A DNA stretch of 64,000 nucleotides, from contig CAJNDS010002175.1 of NCBI GenBank assembly GCA_905221605.1, positions 155,001-219,000 of the forward strand, given 5' to 3'. A program made the position numbers and the translations under genes. The notes beneath the pieces are model-generated. The model was not told the DNA's origin. It searched no databases and was given only the letters and a program-made list of their open reading frames with translations. The stretch comes from Symbiodinium natans (taxonomy: Eukaryota; Sar; Dinophyceae; Suessiales; Symbiodiniaceae). Position 1 is the stretch's first letter, and each line of letters starts with the position of its first letter. This document shows, piece by piece, positions 57,516 through 64,000 of this stretch.

Positions 57516-57605
57516 GGGTCCCCTAGTATGGGCCCTTAAGTGGGGACCCCTCCCATACACCCCGTACAAACCAAGGGCCCATAGCCGAGAACCCCTCAAA
57601 AAGAC

Positions 57606-57749
57606 TGCTTGGAGGTTCATGGTGCTTATTAACCAATGATAGCTGTTTGTATAACCCACTTATGAGCCCCATAAGTGCCCTTCTATGGTTACACGTAAAG
57701 TTATAAGCACAGCTATAACTGGCTAATAAGTCCCATAAACCTCCAAGTC
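57606..57749. mobile_element. Family 4 MITE-like element, copy 3
   Basis: TGCTTGGAGGTTCATGG and CCCATAAACCTCCAAGTCA are inverted; the internal CTTATTAACCAATGATAGCT mirrors AGCTATAACTGGCTAATAAG. Confidence 0.75.
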
Positions 57750-57859
57750 AGGCACCACACCAAGAGCCCCATGCCACCAGCCTTAGAACAGACGGATGGC
57801 CCAGGCGCTCCCTTGAACTGGGGATGGGCCCGAAACCCTAGCCCTAAACCCTAAACCCT

Positions 57860-58780
57860 AAACTACCCTAAACCCTAAACCCTAAACCCTAAACCCTAAA
57901 CCCTAAACCCCAAAGCCCGATACCCTCTTCACAACAAGTCGTGCCTGTGGCCTCATCGGCCGACAGCCTGCGAAAGCAGGCGGGGACGAAGCCGGGCGGC
58001 AACACTAACCCTAAACCCTAAACCCTGAACCCTACGCCCTAAACCCTAAACCCTAAACCCTGAACCCTAAACCCTCAAAAAGTCCCCTTCAACCCGAAAC
58101 CCTAGCCCTACCATTTCATTCCACGCCTCTGAGTCTTTTCGTGCGGCCCAGGCTTATGTTCGGGGATTTGGCATGTTGGACGTTTTACGCTCAACAGCCC
58201 CAAATCCCTAACATTATAGGGGCCTGAACAATTAGAATGGGTGTTTTTGTTGTTGTTGTTCTTTTTTTTTGGGGGGGGAGGGGTGGGGCGGGGTGGTGTT
58301 TTTGTCTAATTACAAAGGGAGCATAGGGAACATTATTGGAAGTTATTCCGACCCCAAATTATATTACTCGTGCCCACGTGATTCGGATTTAGGGTTTAGG
58401 GTTTAGGATTTAGGGTTTTTCGGGGTCTGGCTGCTCTTAACTGAAGACACTCCCGGGCGCCTAAATCCTAAACCCTCAACCCTAAACCCTGAACCCTAAA
58501 TCTCTAAACCCTGAACCCTAAACCCTAAACCCTAAACCCTAAAACCTTGCTTGAAGGAATGCAAGGTCTATGTGGGAAATTGTTGAGGGGGCCCACTGCG
58601 CCCACAAGCAGCCTACATGTCGATCCCACATGTGAGTACATGTAGGGTTTAGGTTTAGGGTTTAGGGTTTAGGGAGGGTTTAGGGTTTAGGATTTAGGGT
58701 TTAGGGTTTAGGGCTTTCTTCCAAGCGATGTCTTCAGTGGAATCGTCTGTCCAAAAAAGGCTTCCATCCGTCACCCACGT
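57860..58780. other. CCCTAAA patches and unique spacer
   Basis: CCCTAAA patches at 57865-57912, 58008-58070 and 58455-58545, TTTAGGG at 58632-58712, a decayed inverted-repeat element at 58205-58375 with a T/G run. Short open frames (57920-58008) are not convincing. Confidence 0.4.
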
Positions 58781-58809
58781 GCTTCCCTGCAAAAAAGGCC
58801 AGCCCCCAG

Positions 58810-58862
<53 letters not shown>
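58810..58862. repeat. Poly(C) run of 53
   Basis: An uninterrupted C run from 58810 to 58862, continued by CACCCCCCCCC. The proline-rich frame across it (58728-58925) is not a credible gene. Confidence 0.95.
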
Positions 58863-59033
58863 ACCCCCCCCCACGAGATATGCGAAGAATGTCAGGACCC
58901 TAGAGTGGATTATAATAGAGTTTAGGGGTTCAGCGTTTCGGGGTTTGAGGTTTAGGGGTTTAGGGGTTTAGGGTGTAATTTGGCTGATTTTCGGCATTCA
59001 GCTATATGGGGGGGGGTGCTTGGGAGTATAAGG

Positions 59034-59110
59034 TCCCCAACAGTTCATGTACCTATAGTACGTACTCGGGCCTTGAAGGGGTTCCTATGTAGTAGCTTTA
59101 GGGCCCAAAT
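59034..59110. mobile_element. Family 7 MITE-like element, partial copy
   Basis: GTTCATGTACCTATAGTACG and GTAGCTTTAGGGCCCAAA match 25290-25393, but the right inverted end is lost at a telomere-like unit. Confidence 0.6.
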
Positions 59111-59801
59111 GTAGGGTTAAGGGTTCAGGGTTTTGGGTTTAAGGTTTTCGTGGAACAGAAGGGGCATTGGGCTTTCTAGGTAGAATCCCTCCCGCACAAA
59201 TCACACCCGCTCCGCCCAAACCCCAAGCCCGAGGCCATCCCCGCACGCCAAGTGCCATCGAATCCCGAAGCCCTCAAAAGCCCGAAGCCCTGAATGCGAA
59301 ACCCTAAACCCTACAGCCCTCCCATAATTCCTATAGTGTAGGGCTTAAGGTTTAGGGTTTCGGGTTTAGGCCCTGAATCCTAAACCCTAAACCCTACAAC
59401 CCCAAACCCCAAACTCTTCGACCAAAACCCGCCCGAACACTAGGATGGCATGCTTCGAACCTTCTTCAAGATGATTCCTTACGAAGATCCCGGACGCCGA
59501 AACGAAAACGACTTGTACGTAACTTGAAAGTCAACAGAAATAGGGGTGCATGTATTTGCCGACGGGTCAATTACCGTCGTGCGTTTTGCACACTTTTGAC
59601 TGCGGTTGGTTGGGGGTTTGGGGGGGTGGTGGGTGGGAGGGGGTTTGGTTGCGCCTTGGTTCTCGCAGCTCCCAACCATTCCCAACGGGCCGCCCGAACA
59701 CTTCGACCGCCGTACCGCCTGTTAACCCCATTCCTTCTGTTCCTGAACCTGGAGCCTTAGCCACCCCCACCTTTCGGGTATAAGGGGGCTTTGGGTTTTG
59801 C

Positions 59802-59939
59802 GGGGGAGGGGGGGGGGGGGGGAGTGGGGGGAGTGGGGGGGGTGGGGGGGGGGTGGGGGGGGGGGTGGGGGGGGGGGGGGGGGGGTGGGGGGGGGTGGGG
59901 GGGTGGGGGGGGGGGGGGGGGGGGGGGTGGGGGGGGGGG
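59802..59939. repeat. Poly(G) tract of about 138 bp
   Basis: G with scattered single T and A. It is able to form multiple G-quadruplexes. Together with the C run at 58810 it makes an inverted homopurine/homopyrimidine pair 1 kb apart. Confidence 0.95.
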
Positions 59940-59944
59940 TCAGC

Positions 59945-60322
59945 ATAGCGTCGGTTCTTCTTGAGTCTGCGACGCATGCATGCACAACAGTTGTCAAGTC
60001 CAGGTATTTTCTCCCTTAAGGTGAAAGTGGCCACCGAGAGCTGGTACATGTGAATACAGGAGGGGTTGAATCCTTTTGGACTTTTGGAGTATCTTGAAGA
60101 AAAGTATCCTTGCGCAGTCACTCCAAAGGAGTGCCGAATCCCGATCTTTGGAACTACGCCAGATCTTATCAATTTATCAATGGAGATGGGAGATTTGCCT
60201 TCCAGCACGGGCCATTGCTTGGCCAGCTTGTGACCAGACGGACGTGCGCCAAACAAGCTTTCCAGTGCCATTCTTAACTCCTGAAATCTTGCCCTGCCTT
60301 CCTCTAGCCCGGCAGAAGACAC
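59945..60322 (-). CDS. Open segment, possible N-terminal exon(s)
   Basis: The minus strand is open for about 125 codons before the poly(G) tract: GLEEGRARFQELRMALESLF, GHKLAKQWPVLEGKSPISID, LIRSGVVPKIGIRHSFGVTA and GLDNCCACMRRRLKKNRRY. The frame is open from upstream, with no ATG at its start. Balanced composition without repeats suggests real coding sequence; the polyproline continuation is the G tract and should be ignored. Confidence 0.45.
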
Positions 60323-60785
60323 TCGTCAATCCTATACTCAGACCCCTGAACCCTAAACCTCAAACCCCCAGGCCAAATGCTTATTTGCAAAAAAAAAAAA
60401 AAAAAACAAGCACGACGGTTAACGCCCCGTGCGGATGTATTTGAAGCTTCTTTAGCAAGGGCCTCCCTGCCCAATGCCCCTTGCTTGGGGACTTTGTTCT
60501 GAACCTCAACCCTAAACCCTGAAACCATTAAGCCCTGAACCGATGGATCTTAACATGCTGTAGGGAATCTTCCTCGAGAAAGGGATGCCGGAGTCTCTCT
60601 AACCTCAAACATCACCTTAAGCCCTTAGAACCCTACCAAAACCCCAAACCCTAAACACCGAAAACCCCCCCAAAACCCCCCCAAACCCCCCAAAACCCCC
60701 CAAAACCCCCCCACACACCCCCAAGCCCTTAGAAGCCTAAGCAAAAAGGCCTCACAGCCAAGCCACCCAAAAGCCCACCATACTC

Positions 60786-60920
60786 CTTAGCTTTGGAGGA
60801 GACCCGGGAAAAAAAGTATATACTTTTAGGGTTTAGGGTTTAGGGTTTAGGGTTTAGGGTTTAGGGTGAACCAAAAAAAGTATTAAAGTGTAGTACTCCA
60901 AAAGCCCCCATACTCAGCCC
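60786..60920. mobile_element. Family 6-like element interrupted by a TTTAGGG tract
   Basis: AAAAAAAGTAT occurs at 60809-60819 and 60873-60883, on either side of seven TTTAGGG units (60823-60868). The outer parts (AAAGTGTAGTACTCC, CATACTCAGCCC) resemble family 6. Confidence 0.5.
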
Positions 60921-61157
60921 TCATCCCAGAAGACCCCCCAACTCCCGAAGGCCCGAAGCCCTAAACCCCAGAAGGTTTTGGGATGCCCTAAACCCTAAAC
61001 CCTCAACCCTCAACCCTCAACCCTAAACCCTAAACCCCGAACCCTAAACCCTAAACCCCAAACCCCAAACCCTAAACCCTAAACAGGCCTGCGTGCGCCC
61101 CGGGCCTGGGGGCCATGGCAGCAGCCTGGCACAGGGCGTCTTTGCACATTTTCTCAC

Positions 61158-61292
61158 GGAAGTTACATGGTTTCTGTCAGGGTTTAGGGTTTAGGGGTTT
61201 AGGGTTTAGGGGTTTAGGGTTTAGGGGTTTAGGGTTTAGGGTTTAGGGTTTAGGGCTAAGGTTTAGGGGTTGTCTAAGGGAAATTACATGGT
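61158..61292 (+). repeat. TTTAGGG tract between near-identical 14 bp direct repeats
   Basis: GGAAGTTACATGGT (61158-61171) and GGAAATTACATGGT (61279-61292) flank a tract of TTTAGGG and TTTAGGGG units, with short spacers (TTCTGTCAG, TTGTCTAA). Confidence 0.6.
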
Positions 61293-61565
61293 CCCTTAAA
61301 AGCCTTCGTTGAAGGGTTTAGGGTTTAGGGTCGCTTACCTTCTTGACAACGGTTTTGAAGTATGGGCCCTTGGGTTTTACAGGGTATGTAAAGATTATAG
61401 AAGGGTTCCCGAACTAAGGGCCCATATCAGGGCACCATGTAATTAGCCAAAGCCAATGCCCGCTCTCCATTCATGCTTGCCTATCCTAAACCAAGTGATG
61501 CGAAGCGCACGCGGACGCAACACTCAGTGTCTTGAATAGGTTTAGGGATTGGGGTTTTAGGGTTC

Positions 61566-61684
61566 TACTTTACGGTTCATGGATACCTATAGCCCCAATT
61601 TCAGTGTTCTTATACGGCCCCGACGTCCCCCAAGTAGGTCTTGGACATACAGCGGGGGTTATACGTACCCATGAACCTCCAAGT
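61566..61684. mobile_element. Family 4 MITE-like element, copy 4
   Basis: TACTTTACGGTTCATGGATA at the left and TACCCATGAACCTCCAAGT at the right are inverted. Confidence 0.7.
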
Positions 61685-61899
61685 GGTGCTTGTGAGCTTA
61701 GGGTTTAAGGTTCCGTGTCGCCGATGTGGCTGCTCTCACCACAGCCACACTCGCAGCTTGCTTGAGTTGGGGTGTAGGGCTAGGGTTTAGGGCTACCCTT
61801 AGGCTCGACATAGCCCAAAACCTTTTGTAACAAGGCCTTGGGGCCCAAAAACCTCCAAAACAAAAGCCCTGGGAGCCTTCGGATTCGGGTACCCTGAAC

Positions 61900-62470
61900 C
61901 CTGCACCCTGAACCCTAAAACCTAAACCCTAAACCCTAAACACCCCACACCCCAAACCCTAAAACCTAAAACCTAGACCCTAAACCCCACACCCCAAACC
62001 CCAAACCCTAAACCCCACACCCCAAACCCTAAAATCCTTTTGCCGCCAAGGGCGTGACTGGATTTGCAGCTGGCACCGCCACATAGCTGCCTGGCAGGGC
62101 AGCACTGCTTCAAAGGACCCTAGAGGTTTTAGGGTTTAGGGTTTGGGGTCTTAGGGTTTGGGGTTTAGGGTTTGTGGTTTAGGGTTTGGGGTTTAGGGTT
62201 TGAGGCTGGTGGTTTAGGCTTTAGGGTTTTGGGGTTTAGGGTTAGGGCTAGGGTTAGGGGAATTGGGATTAGGCAGATTAGGCCGGGATTAGGGTTTAGG
62301 AATCCTACACACTGATTTCTGAGCCCAAAACCCATAACACCAAGCCCAAAACCCGGCCGCAGCTGCAGCAGGTTTAGGGTTTAGGGGTTTAGGGGTTTAG
62401 CGGTTTTGGGGTTTAGGGGTTGAGGGGTTGAGGGGTTTAGGGGTTTAGGGTTTAGGGGTTAGGGTTTCGG
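61900..62470. repeat. Degenerate heptamer field
   Basis: CCCTAAA/CCCCACA units (61905-62030) and TTTAGGG/TTTGGGG/TTTAGGGG units (62120-62470) surround a short unique piece (62035-62110) whose plus strand reads AAKGVTGFAAGTAT before a stop. Confidence 0.7.
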
Positions 62471-62559
62471 GCCCCCATGCCATGTCCATGCTGAAAGTGG
62501 GCTCGTGCGAAGGGTCGCTGTGAGCGTCTGCAATGAATGACGTCTGTATACACGAGCTA

Positions 62560-62660
62560 CAGAATGCCCCGGCATACTAGGAGACCTTAGTAGGGATTCT
62601 ACTAGGGGGTACTATACTCCCTATGAAGGACTGTTTGTTTCAGGAGGAACATCCCAAGTT
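62560..62660. mobile_element. Family 1 MITE-like element, diverged copy
   Basis: GGACTGTTTGTTTCAGGAGG-AACATCCC forms the right end. The left end is poorly conserved (ATACTAGGAGACC). Confidence 0.5.
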
Positions 62661-62939
62661 CTATAGCAAGGGACCCAAATTTAGGGCCCGTTCTCTTAAA
62701 CTTGCTTAAGACCTCAGCTCTATAGGCCCTAAACCCCTGAAACACCTAAGTCCTATGTAGTTAGCACAAAACATGCTCGGCCCTAAACCCTGACCCCAAA
62801 CCCTAACCCCTAAACCCTAAACCCCAAACCCTAAACACGGAAACAGCAGCATTTTGAGTATCTTAGGCTCAGAAAACATCTGCGGAGTCACAAAAGGAAT
62901 CAAATTCACCACGCCTTGTCACTGTTTGCTCTGAGATGC

Positions 62940-63000
62940 TCGATAACCCTCGTGTCCGGCAATGGCAGAGGTTCGAACTCCATGCCTGGATGATGTGTAC
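62940..63000 (+). other. tRNA-like B-box sequence
   Basis: GCAGAGGTTCGAACTCCATGC resembles a T arm with an almost perfect B box, with GCTCTGAGATGCTCGATAAC upstream. No full cloverleaf is seen; a tRNA-derived SINE remnant is possible. Confidence 0.25.
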
Positions 63001-63017
63001 TCGTATATGAATCCCTA

Positions 63018-63119
63018 AGGGTCCACGTACCTGATTATGGAATACTTGGGCCTTAAAGTACTTCCTATATAAGGACTTTTGGGTCTAAGTATATAATAAT
63101 AAGGTACATGGACCCTTAG
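63018..63119. mobile_element. Family 7 MITE-like element, copy 3
   Basis: CTAAGGGTCCACGTACCTGA at the left and AGGTACATGGACCCTTAGG at the right are inverted; the internal ACTTGGGCC mirrors GGGTCTAAGT. 102 bp. Confidence 0.75.
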
Positions 63120-63126
63120 GGAATGA

Positions 63127-63348
63127 ATGAAGAAAGCTCTTCTCTTGCTGCCATTCCCCGAGGGAGCCCGCCGTATTTACACTACCACTAAGCCGCAAGC
63201 TCCTAAACCCGAAGCCTTAAAGCCCTACAACCTAAACCCTCAACAACGAGCCCTTAAACCCGAACTTTTAGGGGCTTCGCCGCGATGCGCCGGCGCCGAG
63301 TATTGGTTTGACGCGGAGAGTGGTGAGCTTCGTGCCCTAAAACCCTGA
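63127..63348 (+). CDS. Possible small ORF, unknown product
   Basis: ATG to TGA, 73 codons: MKKALLLLPFPEGARRIYTT, a middle part influenced by CCCTAAA units (KPEALKPYNLNP), then ASPRCAGAEYWFDAESGELR. The outer thirds look natural and the middle is repeat-derived. It may be two exons with a degenerate tract between. Confidence 0.3.
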   Translation: MKKALLLLPFPEGARRIYTTTKPQAPKPEALKPYNLNPQQRALKPELLGASPRCAGAEYWFDAESGELRALKP

Positions 63349-64000
63349 AGCCCTAAAGCCTGTAGCCCTAAACCCTAAACCCTAAACCCTAAGGCCCTCA
63401 AGCCCTGAGCCCTAAACCCTAAACCCTAAACCCTGAACCCTATAAAGCCCTGAACCCTAAGCCCTAAGCCCTAAAGCCCTAAGCCCTAATGGGCCAAAAC
63501 CCCGACAACTCCTGATCCCCCCAAAAGGGCCTGAAAAGGCAGAAGGAGGCGCCGCCTAAGAATGTTTGCAGGGTTTACTTTTTAGGGTTCAGGGTTTAAG
63601 GTTCATGGGGTTTAGGGCGTTTCGATTTTACGGTTCAGGGTTTTGAGGTTCATAGGGTTTAGGGCTTAGGGTTGAGATTTTAGGGTTTAGGGTTTAAGGT
63701 TTATTGGGTTTAGGGCTTCGGGTTTCGATTTTAGGGTTTAGGCTGCAAGGCTTATAGGGTTTAGGATGTAAAGGGCTTAGGGTTCAAGGTTTACGCAGCT
63801 TCAGGATTTTAGGGATCCGGGTTTCGAGTTGCACGCGCAGGGTTGTCAGGAAAGGCTCAGGCGTTTAGGGTTTCGTGTCTCGAGTTGAAAACTAACCTAA
63901 ACCCTAAACCCTAGACCCTAAACCCTAAACCCTAAACCTAAAACCTAAAGCCTAGACCCTAAACCCTAAACCTATTTGGCAGATTCACAAAAGGACCTTG
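63349..64000. repeat. Terminal degenerate CCCTAAA then TTTAGGG field
   Basis: CCCTAAA/CCCTAAG units to about 63490, then TTTAGGG/TTCAGGG units (63570-63880) and CCCTAAA again to the end. No gene is supported. Confidence 0.8.

Larger units (their letters stand above)
1..64000. repeat. Interspersed telomere-like heptamer family (TTTAGGG/CCCTAAA)
   Basis: Tracts of TTTAGGG (plus strand) or CCCTAAA recur every few hundred bases through the whole window, from one or two units up to more than 150 bp, with no unit-free stretch longer than roughly 1 to 2 kb. Orientation switches many times, so this is not a chromosome end; it is interstitial. Many tracts are pure, others carry one substituted position (TTTGGGG, TTAGGGC, TTCAGGG, CCCTCAA). 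TTTAGGG is the telomere unit of plants, many green algae, dinoflagellates and chromerids. The longest tracts are listed separately below. Confidence 0.97.

Noticed and set aside
58728-58925. 65-codon plus frame with an 18-proline run
   Set aside because: Crosses the 53 base C run and has no other support.
59567-59997. Polyproline C-terminal part of the 251-codon minus frame and the glycine-rich plus frame
   Set aside because: Derived from the poly(G) tract; only the part right of 59945 is kept as possible coding sequence.

Overview
This 64 kb window looks like nuclear DNA of a dinoflagellate or a close alveolate relative. Four observations support this. The sequence is saturated with plant/alveolate-type telomere-like heptamers (TTTAGGG/CCCTAAA) on both strands. 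A 17-base minus-strand match to the dinoflagellate trans-spliced leader, with one mismatch, sits at 56840-56856, just upstream of a start codon and a signal peptide. A GC-rich exon at 19470-19627 carries the GGMNALRLP signature of form II RuBisCO, which peridinin dinoflagellates encode in the nucleus. Coding material comes in short exon-sized pieces rather than long ORFs. The host assignment is an inference; no rRNA or other diagnostic gene is present.

Layout. Well over a hundred telomere-like tracts, from about 10 to over 150 bp, alternate with 50-400 bp of unrelated sequence along the whole window. Their orientation flips repeatedly and some tracts meet head to head. The tracts cannot be translated for more than about 20 bases in any TTTAGGG frame, so most long computed ORFs are artefacts of repeats. 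Between the tracts lie exon-like fragments on both strands. The clearest are 14984-15157 (-), 15907-16043 (-), 19470-19627 (-), 20266-20576 (-), 22706-22797 (-), 23508-24329 (+), 25461-25590 (+), 28217-28495 (-), 33049-33241 (-), 35125-35729 (both strands), 36934-37569 (both strands), 38991-39104 (+), 47892-48137 (-) and 56359-56790 (-). A non-LTR retrotransposon reverse-transcriptase fragment lies at 28889-29272 (-).

Small mobile elements are abundant. I separate about a dozen families of 50-190 bp inverted-repeat (MITE-like) elements, several present in 2-5 copies. One insertion is nested inside another family (45001-45220), and several copies are cut by telomere-like tracts. A separate 115 bp family without inverted ends occurs four times, always in the same orientation. 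Two loci (9.3-9.9 kb and 53.1-53.7 kb, inverted) share a conserved end domain but carry different palindromic minisatellites. Other tandem structures include a 135 bp perfect-phase duplication, a CTTTTCGA hairpin array, and poly(C)/poly(G) tracts up to about 140 bp.

How it fits together. The most informative site is 33101-33180 (minus strand). A 42 bp telomere-like tract is flanked by an exact 19 bp direct repeat containing AG|GT. Splicing GT to AG across it removes a 61 nt intron, restores the uninterrupted sequence and keeps one reading frame open. This suggests that telomere-like DNA inserts with target-site duplication and can become intronic, an introner-like behaviour. Weaker flanking direct repeats occur at 38195-38324, 60809-60883 and 61158-61292. 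Elsewhere TTTAG at the tract edge often forms the 3' splice site of an open exon-like segment. Exon calls are by eye, and short open frames occur by chance, so most carry low confidence; transcripts are needed to fix gene models.
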